Below are positions 33,336-43,794 of a DNA stretch of 63,792 nt, piece by piece. Position numbers and translations under genes: made by a program. The stretch spans positions 1-63,792 of the forward strand of contig CDRNVI010000086.1 of assembly GCA_977017575.1 (NCBI GenBank). Direction: 5' to 3'. Under the pieces are notes generated by a model. That model had not been told where the DNA came from, did not search any database, and was given only the letters and a program-made list of their open reading frames with translations. The stretch's first letter is position 1. Every line of letters begins with the position of its first letter. The DNA comes from Paramoeba atlantica (Eukaryota > Discosea).

Positions 33336-33699
33336 TTAGTTAGTTACCTTCGTCAAAAAAAAAAAAAGATATTTTATTTATAAAAGGACTCGTGAGTGCG
33401 CGCTCCGAATTTGGAATATTGCGTGGATTGCTTCCTTTTTTATTATTAGTATTATCAGAATCATTGCGGGGGTTGTAAAACTACCGCTCTACACTCGATT
33501 ATTGAAAAAAACGTAAACAAAAACAGTGAAAATATAAAAGGGAACACAGTAATATAATAGAAGAAAAAAATATAAAAGGGGGCTCCGGTGGTCCAAAACT
33601 GAAAAAAAAAATTAAAAAAAATGGGGGGGTTCCAGGGGATGTGCTATATGCATTATCAATGTGCCGCTTAATATGCATTATCAATGTGCGGGCGCCGGG
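33336..33699. other. Low-complexity spacer
   Basis: GTTA units, A runs and AT-rich sequence, with two units of the ATGCAT minisatellite at 33640-33690. No gene seen. Confidence 0.5.
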
Positions 33700-34446
33700 G
33701 GGTCCAGGGGGGGGGGTCCAGGCGAGGGGGGTCATGGTTGAGCAATTTTTTTCGAAAAAATTAGTTTTCGAAAACAAACCGCAGAAAGGGTAGCCGGGGT
33801 CTTGGCGCGCATTTTCCACCCCCCTGCCCGGGGGTGTTTTCCACCCGTGCCCGGGGGGTTTTCCACCACCCATCGTGTGCGCAGGACGGGTCCGCCAAGT
33901 TCGGATTTTTTCGGAAAAAAAAATCGAAAAGAATTTCAACTTGGCGAAAACAATGGCAAAAAAAATATTTTTCCAAAATCGTTTCCCCTATTGTATTTTG
34001 ATAATTTGGGACCTACACTAGCTTTCTACGCAGTTGCTTTCGCAAGGTATCACTTCTAACCGTGGTGCGCCCCTCAAAATGACCCATTTTTGACTAAAAA
34101 AGGTGAAAAAGTATTTTTCGGACCTAAAGGGGCATTTTTGTGTCGAAAGAATGGTGTGGTTGGAGTCGCATTCTCTACCCAATACGTTCGGTAGGCTTTC
34201 ATTCATGCCTACGAGTGATTTCCCATGCGCAAATATCGGATTTAGCGCTCTGAGAGCAAAAATACGCGAAAATCACCCCATTTTTACCCGAAATTCGGCT
34301 ATTTTTGGCTATAATCTTTCCGTTTTCCAGGCTAAATTTTCTTTTTTAGGCTCTTCGTTGAACGAGGCGGTAATTTTCAACGCGAAGCGCGCAGCATGAG
34401 TGACTTCTAAGTTGAAAGCAACCACCGCGTTTAACGATGAGCCTAA
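33700..34446 (+). repeat. E repeat (E2), long form
   Basis: It starts with a G-rich stretch and TTTTCCACC-CCCGGGGG units, then the common body and the terminal palindrome (34346-34446). Confidence 0.8.
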
Positions 34447-34480
34447 AAAAGAAATAATATTTTTTTGTCTTTCTTGCACC

Positions 34481-34632
34481 ATGTGTCAAACATCTAGAAA
34501 ACGTATTAATTCAGAAGATCGTAAACTTATTGAGGTTCTCCACAATCAAGAAAACTTTTCGCAAGCACAAATTGCCTCAAAACTGAAAGTAAATCAGTCG
34601 TCTCTTAGTCGAGAACTGGCACGTGGAGAGTT
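34481..34632 (+). pseudogene. IS30-type helix-turn-helix fragment (duplicate of 28149-28300)
   Basis: Identical by eye to the first copy; it belongs to the 0.9-kb segment repeated at an offset of 6332 bp. Confidence 0.6.
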
Positions 34633-34908
34633 TCCGCTTGTCCAAGGCGGAACCAACGTGCTGTTGCCAACACGCTGCGTCGACGAACTGTACGTCAACA
34701 CGGCTTACCCAAGAGGTGTAAGCCGGGTAAGGGAGCTGGTTCCCTGAGGGGAGGGTCCGGGACGGTCCTCCGAGTACTGGGCCTAATCGGTTATCAGCCC
34801 AGCCTCTTAGAGTGAGGCCGCCAGGAATATTGCGATGAGTGGGTTTGAACTCGCCGTCTGAGCACCATGTGCTTCAAACTTTGTGTTCTTGCCACTCCGC
34901 CACCTCCG
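34633..34908 (-). repeat. SINE-1 (duplicate of 28301-28578)
   Basis: Same left junction as the first copy. On the right it meets MITE-B rather than LINE-Z. Confidence 0.85.
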
Positions 34909-34909
34909 C

Positions 34910-35061
34910 CTTTGGCAAACTACCACAAAACTGGAACAGCATCTCCCGGTTTGTAGAGCATTCTGATGTGACAAAAGGATCTTTAACGGTTGATACCGTT
35001 CCAGTTTTGTGGTAGTTTGCCAAAGGTCCCTTTAGTATCTCCCTCGACCACTTTAGCCTGG
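34910..35061. mobile_element. MITE-B (B1), left terminus missing
   Basis: A foldback element: TTTGGCAAACTACCACAAAA is repeated inverted around 35000-35030. The right end is TATCTCCCTCGACCACTTTA followed by GCCTGG. SINE-1 lies where the left end should be. Confidence 0.75.
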
Positions 35062-35164
35062 GTTTAATTGCGGTGGTTGTATAACTACCGCTCTAACCTC
35101 GATTATTGCAAGAAAAAGTGAACAAAAACAGTGAAAATATAAAGAGAAGCACAGTAATATACAC

Positions 35165-35933
35165 ACGGGGGGGGGGTCCAGGTGAGCACGAGCAAATGTT
35201 TTTTAAAAAAAATATTTTTCGAAACAAATCCGCAGAAGCGGTACCCGGGGTCTTGGCGCGCATTTTCCACCCCCCTGCCCGGGGGTGTTTTCCACCCGTG
35301 CCCGGGGGGTTTTCCACCACCCATCGTGTGCGCAGGACGGGTCCGCCAAGTTCGGATTTTTTCGGAAAAAAAAATCGAAAAGAATTTCAACTTGGCGAAA
35401 ACAATGGCAAAAAAAATATTTTTCCAAAATCGTTTCCTCTATTGTATTCTGATAGTTTGGGGCCTACACTAGCTTTCTCGGCCGTTGTTTTCACAAGGTA
35501 TCCTTTCTTCAAGCCGTGGTGCTCCCCTCAAAATGACCCATTTTTGACTAAAAAAGGTGAAAAAGTATTTTTCGGACCTAGAGGGGCATTTTTGTGTCGA
35601 AAGAATGGTATGGTTGGAGTCGCATTCTCTACCAAATACGTTCGGTAGGCTTTGATTCGTGGCTACGAGTGATTTCCCGCACGAAAATGTCGGATTTAGT
35701 GCTCTGAGAGCAAAATTACCCAAAAATGACCCCATTTTTACCTGAAAATCGGCTATTTTGGGTATAATCTTTCCGTTTTCTTCAGCTTTCCAGGCCAAAT
35801 TTTCTTTTTTAGGCTCTTCGTTAAACGCGGAGGTCGTTTTCAACTCGACACGCGCAGCACAAGTTACTTGTGCATGAGTGACTTCTAAGTTGAAAACAAC
35901 CACCGCATTTAACGAAGAGCCTAAAAAAGAATA
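35165..35933 (+). repeat. E repeat (E3), long form
   Basis: Same organisation as E2. Here the palindrome arms extend to TTCTTTTTTAGGCTC and its complement, 43-44 bp each. Confidence 0.8.
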
Positions 35934-36059
35934 AAATTGTAAACTTCGTCACCGGTAGTGTCATTTTCTCGACCGACACCACTTAAAAATACACTAATTT
36001 TTACGAGCACTGTATATGGCATATCCTGTCACCGAACTTACGTAGGCATTGATTTTACA

Positions 36060-36475
36060 ATTCTAAATCAATTGAAATACAAACGAGCACGACTTTTTTG
36101 ACCCCTTTTTTTCTCTCTCTCGTACTCTAAAACACGTTTTCACACCACAACCCTCAAATCTATTTTTTTCCTTCAAAAACCCTTCCCTACCCCTCCCCAA
36201 TGTCTCTCCCACCCCCATCCCAAAACCCCCCCAACCCCCCCAACCCCCCCAATCCCCTCTCCCAAAACGAAAACCAAAACCCCACCCCCTCCCACGCTCT
36301 CCAACGACCCCCCACCTTCTCCCCCCCCTCCCCCTCCCCCTCCCTCCTCGCCCTCTACCGCGCCCTCCTCGCGGCCTCCACCCCCTCCCCGCCCTCCCCC
36401 CCGCCCGGCCCTGGGCCGACTTCGCGGACCGTTCCGCGCTCACCCCCCCCGCCTCCCCCCCCGACGGGAATTGTT
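36060..36475. repeat. C-rich strand-asymmetric tract
   Basis: 36180-36470 is almost G-free on the plus strand, with runs of 5-8 C (CCCCTCCCCC-type). The long Gly/Arg-rich frame on the minus strand is a by-product of this composition. Its right end joins E4. Confidence 0.7.
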
Positions 36476-37014
36476 TCGGAAATTGTTTTTTGAAAAAAAA
36501 TTCAACTTGGCGAAAAAAGTGACAAAAAAAATATTTTTCCAAAATCGTTTCCCCTATTGTATTTTGATAGTTTGGGACCTACACGAGCTTTCTCCGCAGT
36601 TGTTTTCTCAAGGTATCACTTCTTCAAACCGTGGTGCGCCCCTCAAAATGACCCATTTTTGACTAAAAAAGGTGAAAAAGTATTTTTCGAACCTAAAGAG
36701 GCATTTTTGTGTCGAAAGAATGGTATGGTTGGAGTCGCATTCTCTACACAATACGTTCGGCAGGCTTTCATTCACGCCTACGAGTGATTTCCCACGCGCA
36801 AATGTCGGATTTAGTGCCCTGACAGCAAAAATACGCGAAAATCACTCCATTTTTACCCGAAATTCGGCTATTTTTGGCCATAATCTTTCCGTTTTCCAGG
36901 CTAAATTTTCTTTTGTAGGCTCTTCGTTGAACGCGGCGGGAGTTTTCAACGCGAAGCGCGCAGCATGAGTGACTTCTAAGTTGAAAGCAACCACCGCGTT
37001 TAACGAAGAGCCTA
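36476..37014 (+). repeat. E repeat (E4)
   Basis: Body and terminal palindrome (36917-37014); the 5' part is replaced by the C-rich tract. Confidence 0.8.
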
Positions 37015-37039
37015 ATTATTATCAGAATATTATAAGAAT

Positions 37040-37195
37040 ATTTTAGGACAGCTTGAATTGCTAGTTTTGGGCTACAACATGTGAAATTGCTAATTTGATT
37101 GCTTGTAAAATCATGTTCATGTATTGGGTAATATAGAGGAAATGCCGCGTTTCATACTTCTCCCCCCTGATTCATCGCAAAAAAAAAATACAACC
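37040..37195 (-). repeat. T-run/GCAAT repeat, reversed
   Basis: Reverse complement of 4027-4200 (TTTTGGGCTACAACA, TAATTTGATTGCTTG), ending in an A run. Confidence 0.75.
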
Positions 37196-37204
37196 TGAAT
37201 TACG

Positions 37205-37479
37205 ATCCTATCTATTGCAAATTATGAACAAAATCCATCAAACAGGGGAGTCGCCAGAGTGCTGGAAACTTGTAGTACAAGTTCCGATTCCCAAAAAAGG
37301 TGATCTATCTCAAATTTCTAATTGGCGCCCTATTTGTCCAGTTAACAGTGTAGTAAAATTAATGAACTGCATGATTTTGCGTCGTATACGGCCATCAATA
37401 GAGGGGTTGCTGCGTGATAGTCAATTTGGGTTTCGCCCGGACAGGTCCACCGCAGGTGCTCAATTACTATTGAATGACT
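37205..37479 (+). pseudogene. LINE-Z part 1: RT fingers
   Basis: The frame reads VQVPIPKKGDLSQISNWRPI, RRIRPSIEGLLRDSQFGFRP and RSTAGAQLLLNDLTAR: the fingers motifs of a LINE reverse transcriptase. It continues after the LINE-B insertion at 40884 with ATRDKRGILVAFIDFAKAF. No LINE-Z endonuclease region is present upstream, so the element is 5'-truncated. Confidence 0.85.
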
Positions 37480-37491
37480 TAACTGCACGCG

Positions 37492-40400
37492 TTAACTGCA
37501 CACGTGGAGATATGAACTCGCCTCTGCAAACGCCGCAGGGGGGGAAGTGTTTTTCTAAAAGGGCGAAACAATTTAGGAAGTTTCTGCTATCTATAGGAGC
37601 AAAATCCGCACACGAATGTTGTAGTGCGGGGAGGAAGTGGACGTATCGGTTCCCGCCTAATGTGAAACATCCTCTGGGACTCACGAAGCAGCTGGATCAC
37701 ATCATTACAAACACACGCTTTAGTTCAGCGATTCGCTCTCAGCGGGTGCTTCTAGCCCCATTACCGACGCGCCACTGCGTGGTGACAGTACAGTTGAAAA
37801 TACGGTGGAAGGCGCAAAGCAAAGCTGGCAAACAAGTGCCTTTTTGGGGATCTCTTCAGAATGAGGTAATAAAGGATAAATTTGTCAAGAACGTAGAATT
37901 TGCAATGGAGGGTGGCAACAAACGAACAAGAGATGATGCAGTCGGTCCTTTGTTGTGGGACAAATTCGCTAGTGCCGTAAAGAATGCTTCCGGAGAGCTT
38001 CCTTCCCGAGTTTCTAATCACAATACAAATAAGGATGAAGCGCCGGGTCCCGGGGAGCTCGACTTGAAAGCTATTGTGAAAGTTGCTCGAAATCCGCACA
38101 GATTTGATGCTTTTTCCAGGGCACATGCGGAAAAGATTGGAAAATGTATAAAAGAAGAATGCAACGTGCTTGCGGAAGATTTATACAAACATCCGAAGAG
38201 CGCTTACCGCACCATACGAAACATTGTAGGTGACAATCGAAAGGAATTTTCTTTGTTTGGTGATACTGTTCGGGATAGCCTCCGCACTGTCCAAAATCAC
38301 TTTCAGGCGATCGGGCAAGAGATGAACACAGGTGGTCTGGTAAACTTTCCTCTTTTGACAAAGAGCCTCATTGAAATACAAGATGGAGAGTTTACACTAT
38401 CAGAGCTGCGTTCCGCACTGCTGAAAGTGAAGTCGGGAAAAGCGGCAGGTTCCGATGGTATTCCAATCGAAGCGTTAAGGTCATTGAGCGCAAATGAGAG
38501 ATTGATGGGGACTTTGCTTCATATAGTAAATGACGTCAGAAGCACAGGAATTGCATCAGACAAATGGAAAATGATACTGCAAGTGACTCTTCCAAAAAAG
38601 GGAAATCTGGGCAATCTGTCCAACTGGAGGCCGGTATGCATAGTAAATCACGTGGTCAAGATAATGAACAGGATGGTATTAGACCGAATTCAACCAGCGG
38701 TAGAAAACATGCTTCGGCCGAATCAATTCGGTTTTCGCCCACACCGATCGACTGCTGGTGCACAAGCTACTTTCGTAGAAATCTCCGCCAAGGCTTTGAG
38801 AGGTCAGGGAGTTGCGGTGGCATTCGTGGATTTCAAGCAGGCTTTTCCATCAGTACCATTCTCGGCCATTGTAGGTGCATTGAACGCTTTTCATATACCC
38901 GAGCACCTCACCAAAGTAAACAGCACACAGGAGAGTGATGATCGCAATGTTGCACCCAACGAACGCTTGAGATTAGGATGGGCGGTGATGCACAAACTCC
39001 GGTCAATATGGAAATCGCCTCTTCCAATGTCTAGTCGAATGACAGTATTCCGCACGCTAGTCATGCCGGTGGTGAACTACAATGCAGGGACGTGGGATAT
39101 ATCGACTTCCAAACTTCGGGAACTCGACATTGAGATGAATAAGATGCGAAGAATGGTATGCAATGTTGGGCGTACATGGGATGGAAAACGGTCTATTCGA
39201 TTAGAAGCTCTATATCAGAATGATTTGAAGCTCAGCACCACAGCAAAGACTCAACGGGCGCAGCTTATTGGTCACATTCTTCGGCACGATTCTCCATTCA
39301 GTGTTGCTATTCTTTGGCGCGAGTGCGATAAAACGACACACGCCTCTCTTTCCGAAGCATGTTCCGATGACCTTGGCTTGTCCCTACCAGATGTAATTCA
39401 AATTTCCAATGATCGATCACGATGGCGTTCGAATTTGCATCGTTTGAAATCACGCCTTGAGCCCCGCCTTACCTATAAGCCTATTGAATCTCCTGGGTGG
39501 GGAAAGAATGTACGCAGCTTGCAAGATGAGGAAAACTATGCAATGCTACAATTTGTTGAAGACGGGTCAGTACCTTTCCATTTTCTATCCGATTCCTTGC
39601 ATCTATACACCTATGGAGCACTAAAAACGACGAGAACGAGCACTTCTTCAGGGTGCGGTATCGTGTTGTTGGGGGAACGAGTCGGGAAGACACTTATAGG
39701 ATTGAAACCACCGACACACGTATCGCTCACCATAACAGCCGCAGAACTATACGCTGTCTATGAGGCGTTGAGCCTTGCAAGGACATATTCCAAGGACGCT
39801 GTTATTCACACGGATTCGGCGTATGTCTGGGACTTCTTTCACGTAATTCGGAAGAGGTTTTCTTTAATCGGATTTCAGTCATTCGAAAATTCGGAGCTTT
39901 TATCAAAAATAACCCGGATTTGCTTTCAGATAGAGGAGAATCATACTCTTTACTACATTAAAGTCAGGGGTCATGAAGGTAATCCGCACAATGCCACATT
40001 GGATTAGCTTGCAAAACGCGCCTCGCAACAAGTTGAGGAAAATTGCTCCTTCTGTTACCGTGGCTTTGATGATAAATCACACACGAAAAGGAGAGACCCT
40101 ATTCCATTGAGTAATGATAAGAAAATTAAAACTTTGCAAAAACGCACTTTGCCAGCTTTCGCGCTCCCACAGGTTACGGCCAAAGACATAAACTCCAGCC
40201 CCTTACAAAATCCAAATCCAATCCAAAATGGATCCGCGAAGGCATCAAATAGTAGAAATTCTAAATCAGAAACGCACAAACGTGCTCGATCAAAGGCCAA
40301 GCAAACAAGATCCAATGAGAAGGTTCGCCCAAAAAGGCTCCAGAATAATGAAAAACAACGTGTACAACGTAAAACCAAGGTTTTCGTACCTACAGTTACG

Positions 40401-40883
40401 GCGCGCACTCCACAAATTAAACGATTACATTGTGAGGAGGAATGTACAACACAAAAATCTACGAGGAGTTCTGATTGAACAAATGAGGACTGAATTTTCA
40501 TGCATAGGGAGGTGTTTGAATGGGCTCATTATTATTTTCTTTCTTTTCAAAATATACATACCCTTTTATATACACTGGTTGCGTAAACAAGGTTTTGAAT
40601 TAACAACGCGTCTCGCTCTGTGCCCTAGGCAAAAACAGAGGTATAGAGCCAACAGGTCAGAAGGCCAAATGAATATGAAGGCGAGTTGCTGGAAGACACA
40701 TTCGCCCTAAAGAGGCATTTCCAAAGAAAGTAACTAGGATACATGGATGACAGGGCTGTGGAAGGTGCTTCACCGCGCAAATTCTAGGTGATATTGTATT
40801 TTTATATGTTTCGTTACTAGTATGAACTACAAATCCTTTAACTGATATTTCAATATCAGTGTCTTTGTTGTTGTGTTGTGTTG
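37492..40883 (+). pseudogene. LINE-B: endonuclease end, RT with internal deletion, RNase H, basic tail
   Basis: Flanked by TAACTGCACGCG at 37480-37491 and 40884-40895. It is 5'-truncated inside the endonuclease (GDMNSPL at 37510, LTKQLDHI near 37685). The RT has LPKKGNLGNLSNWRPV, FGFRPHRSTAGA and FVDFKQAFPS (38825). The frame then jumps at about 38915 to LRLGWAVMHKL, so the QGD and YADD motifs are lost without breaking the frame. RNase H (39600-40005) has YTYGA where YTDG is expected, then AAELYAVYEA and HTDSAYVWDFF. A TAG stands at 40005-40007, and the basic tail continues to 40478. The 3' end is a TTGTG-type repeat at 40863-40884. The frame from 37215 to 40007 stays open across the LINE-Z/LINE-B junction by chance. 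Confidence 0.88.
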
Positions 40884-41972
40884 TAACTGCACGCGCAACA
40901 AGAGACAAACGAGGCATATTAGTAGCATTCATTGACTTTGCCAAGGCGTTCCTCTCCGTTTCTTATCATGCTATTCGTTCCGCGGTTGATGCCTTTCACG
41001 TCGGTCCTGCGCTGACTCGCACAATTATGTCTCTTTACACTGATCTTCAGGGGATAGTGCGCACACCGTACGGGAACACGCAGCCTTTTCCGATTACGAC
41101 TGGAATTCTTCAGGGTGATTTTCTTGCGCCATATCTTTTTGTACTTGTAATTGATCGTGTCCTTCATCGTGCTGTCGTTAAAAAGCCTCAAGGAATTCTT
41201 TTAAAGAGTGCTGGCACGAAAAGTAGATTTAGGAATAACCCTTGAGGAAGCTCTTGTTTACTCATCGGATCAAACACACTGGCAAAAGTTATGCGAAGAA
41301 CTCAGGCAAAACCTTGAGCTACTACCAGATTATAATAGATTACAATCATCACAATGGAAGGCCAAACACAGGAATGCAATCAGAGGCGAACCTTACGGAC
41401 TACAGTTCGTTGAAGAAGGACCCGAACCCTTTCCGATAGGGGAAGAGGCAGTACATATGTATATTGATGGTTTGCACCGTTAGAGGTACCAATGAAGGCA
41501 GAGGCGGCGCAGGAATCGTCATAAAGCAGACTAACCAGAATGATCAACACTATTCCATACGATTAAATGCTGACACACCAGATAGAGCAGATACGGAATC
41601 CCTACAACAAGCACTAAACATGAAGGAGCAAAGAAACTAATGTTACACACTGATTCCTTCTACGTATGGAATTTCTTTCATTTAATGAGATTTCGGCTCC
41701 GTGTTATTGGGTATAATAAAGTACCAAATGGGGATCTTCTGCCCTTATTGGACAGGAAAATTCGGTCAATGCAAGCTGAGAACGTTGAAGTATTCATGTG
41801 CAAAGTGAGGTCCCATAATGGGAACACATAATGAGAAGGCTGATGCGCTGGCCGTTTCAGGAACACGCAAGGCTCTTCATACCTCAGAACCAAAGAGGAG
41901 AAAAAAGACGCCAGGTGTAGTCCCAGCTCGAACTCTGAGCTCACAAAAAGTGCAAACATCGATTTTGTCTGG
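40884..41972 (+). pseudogene. LINE-Z part 2: RT palm, linker and RNase H
   Basis: The frame continues LTARATRDKRGILVAFIDFA, then TPYGNTQPFPITTGILQGDF and LAPYLFVLVIDRVL. At about 41215 a deletion removes the YADD block and joins to the linker VDLGITLEEALVYSSDQTHW. The RNase H region follows in pieces: HMYIDG (41455), GGAGIVIKQ (41500), HTDSFYVWNFF (41640) and GTHNEKADALA (41820). A Lys/Arg-rich tail comes next. Several frame changes lie in the RNase H part. Confidence 0.85.
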
Positions 41973-42357
41973 GGTGGAGGTGGCGTAGTGGCAAGAACTC
42001 AAAGTTTGAAGCACATGGTGCTCAGACGGCGAGTTCAAACCCGCTCATCGCAATATTCCCGGCGGACTCACTCTAAGAGGCTGGGCTGATAACCGACTAG
42101 GCCCAGTACTCGGAGGACCGTCCCGGACCCTCCCCTCAGGGAACCAGCTCCCTTACCCGGCTTACACCTCTTGGATAAGCCGTGTTGACGTACAGTTCGT
42201 CGACGCAGCGTGTTGGCAACAGCACGTTGGTTCCGCCTTGGGCAAGCGGAAACTGGTAGAGGACGTCGGCCACGGAACTTCCAAATCTGTCTGTGAAGGG
42301 TCTGGCTTGCCAGTGACCATCCGGAGCAATCCGGAATGATTTGGATTTGGATTTTTG
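41973..42357 (+). repeat. SINE-1, full length, in LINE-Z tail, with target-site duplication
   Basis: GATTTTGTCTGG flanks it at 41961-41972 and 42358-42369. The empty counterpart (26197-26208, minus strand) has this site once. The head starts GTGGAGGTGGCGTAGTGG and the tail ends GATTTGGATTTGGATTTTTG. This copy defines the ends of the SINE-1 family. Confidence 0.95.
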
Positions 42358-42608
42358 GATTTTGTCTGGTGAGACTAAAACGTTGTCTGTGGCTAAGCGA
42401 TGTGCGGTTGAGGATGGTACACCGCCTCTCAAGGTAGGTGTAAGTTCCGTGGAACTCCCTTCGGAAGAGAATGAGTACTTAGGTTCCAGTAATACTCCTA
42501 AAGTGAAAAAGAAGCAGCATAAAGGGACCAAAAAAGAACTTCAACAGGTAATGGAAGAATCTGTGGGGGGTAAGGATGAAACTTCTAAGGATCCAAAGCT
42601 GTTACAAC
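42358..42608 (+). pseudogene. LINE-Z part 3: basic C-terminal tail
   Basis: An open frame reads SGETKTLSVAKRCAVEDGT, then KVKKKQHKGTKKELQQ and so on, colinear with 25990-26195 on the minus strand. Confidence 0.8.
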
Positions 42609-42642
42609 CCCAAGGCACATTCTCGCGGGATGCCGAGTTGCT

Positions 42643-42891
42643 CTAGATCAAGGGCGTTACACTTTCAGACACGACTTCATCTTACGGGCCCTAGCTTACC
42701 ATGTAAGCGAGTCCCCCCATACAGCTCTCTCTCATTTCGACCTACCTGGCATGCGACTCCCTCCAACGTGGCTAGCCGACAATGGCGGTATGCTGCGTCC
42801 GGACGGGTGGGTAAAGCTAAGGGGCGGGAAAGAGCTCATTATTGAACTAACTTGCCCATGGGAGGAGAATAAAGGGGCGGTGCGGGCGTAG
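42643..42891 (+). pseudogene. RT-associated PD-(D/E)XK nuclease fragment
   Basis: The frame reads RYTFRHDFILRALAYHV, then MLRPDGWVKL and KELIIELTCPWEEN, ending at a TAG. RH followed by RPD and ELTxPWE is the pattern of the restriction-like nuclease domain at the C end of some eukaryotic LINE-type proteins. It differs from the nucleases of X and Y, so it represents another family. Confidence 0.6.
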
Positions 42892-42962
42892 GGGGCGGTG
42901 CGGGCGTAGGGGGCGGTGCTGGCGTAGGGGGCGGTGCTGGCGTAGGGGCGGTGCGGGCGTAG
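42873..42962 (+). repeat. Five 18-bp GC-rich tandem repeats
   Basis: Units of GGGGCGGTGCGGGCGTAG, two with GCTGG for GCGGG. The last unit runs straight into the SINE-2 head (GGGCGTAGTTGGTAGACGG), so the array looks like an amplified SINE-2 5' end. Confidence 0.8.
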
Positions 42963-43356
42963 TTGGTAGACGGTGGGCCTTACAACCTGCAGGTTGTTGG
43001 TTCGATTCCCGCTATCGACAAAACTCGCAACCTGGCGGCCTCACTACAAAGGGAAAGCGATCAGGAGTGCCTTCAAGGCCCACACCCAACCCCGCTCCCC
43101 TGGAGGACCGACCCGGAACCGCAGAGCTGAACCAGGCTCCAGCGCAGCCGCTAAATTGCGAGCTGCTTACGCAAAGAAGGCTTGAGACACAGCCTACACG
43201 ATGCAACGGGGTGGACGCCCGTCCTGGTAGCTACGGTTGGGTAGCCGTGCTCGGGCCGCAAGGCGTCGAGTGCCGCCTGGGAAGGGGATAGCAAGACGAT
43301 GAAGGTCGGTGAAATGAGACTCTACCCCAACGGTTGGCGCTGCAGAGCCCTCCGTG
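42962..43356 (+). repeat. SINE-2, full length
   Basis: The head is TAGTTGGTAGACGG with box B GGTTCGATTCC. The body runs through CTGGAGGACCGACCCGGAAC to CTGCAGAGCCCTCCGTG. This is the most complete SINE-2 here. Confidence 0.85.
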
Positions 43357-43582
43357 TTCTTCTTCTTCTTCTTCTTCTTCTTCTTCTTCTTCTTCTTCTT
43401 CTTCTTCTTCTTCTTCTTCTTCTTCTTCTTCTTCTTCTTCTTCTTCTTCTTCTTCTTCTTCTTCTTCTTCTTCTTCTTCTTCTTCTTCTTCTTCTTCTTC
43501 TTCTTCTTCTTCTTCTTCTTCTTCTTCTTCTTCTTCTTCTTCTTCTTCTTCTTCTTCTTCTTCTTCTTCTTCTTCTTCTTCT
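43357..43582 (+). repeat. CTT microsatellite, about 75 units
   Basis: An uninterrupted CTT run of about 226 bp serves as the SINE-2 tail. On the opposite strand it reads as long Glu, Lys or Arg runs, which are not genes. Confidence 0.97.
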
Positions 43583-43590
43583 GTTACAAC

Positions 43591-43660
43591 GTAAGAAAAG
43601 GTTGTTTTCTTAACTGGTTTTAATAACAAGTGTTTTAGGATAGGATAGGATAGAATAGGA
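43591..43660 (+). pseudogene. LINE-Z 3' end with GGATA tail
   Basis: GTAAGAAAAGGTTGTTTTC to TTTTAGGATAGGATAGGATA, matching 25918-25976 on the minus strand. Confidence 0.85.
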
Positions 43661-43794
43661 TTGAGAAATGGTGAGGTGTAGAATTTTACGCCAAAAAGGC
43701 GCAGCACCATGATGAGGCTTCCCAAGGAAGCTCTCAAGTTGAGGAAGTTCCTCACCCAGGAACACACCTGACTTCAGGTTTTTTTTTTTTTGGA

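Larger units (their letters stand above)
42609..43580 (+). mobile_element. Composite retroposon: nuclease fragment, GC repeats, SINE-2, CTT tail
   Basis: The whole 972 bp lies between CTGTTACAAC at 42599-42608 and the same at 43581-43590. The related LINE-Z end at 25977-25986 has this site once. Inside, in order, are a PD-(D/E)XK-like fragment (42643-42891), five GC-rich 18-bp repeats, SINE-2 and a 226-bp CTT tract. The simplest reading is one retroposition of a chimaeric transcript that used the SINE-2 tail. Confidence 0.8.

Noticed and set aside
36063-36542. Gly/Arg-rich protein on the minus strand
   Set aside because: It is produced by the C-rich tract and has no other support.
37215-40007. 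A single functional 930-aa RT/RNase H protein
   Set aside because: The frame joins LINE-Z RT fingers to a 5'-truncated LINE-B across a target-site duplication, lacks YADD and has Tyr for the first RNase H Asp.
43231-43767. Long acidic or leucine-rich proteins over the CTT tract
   Set aside because: They are translations of a trinucleotide microsatellite in each frame; the same applies to the GAA tract at 30556-30717.
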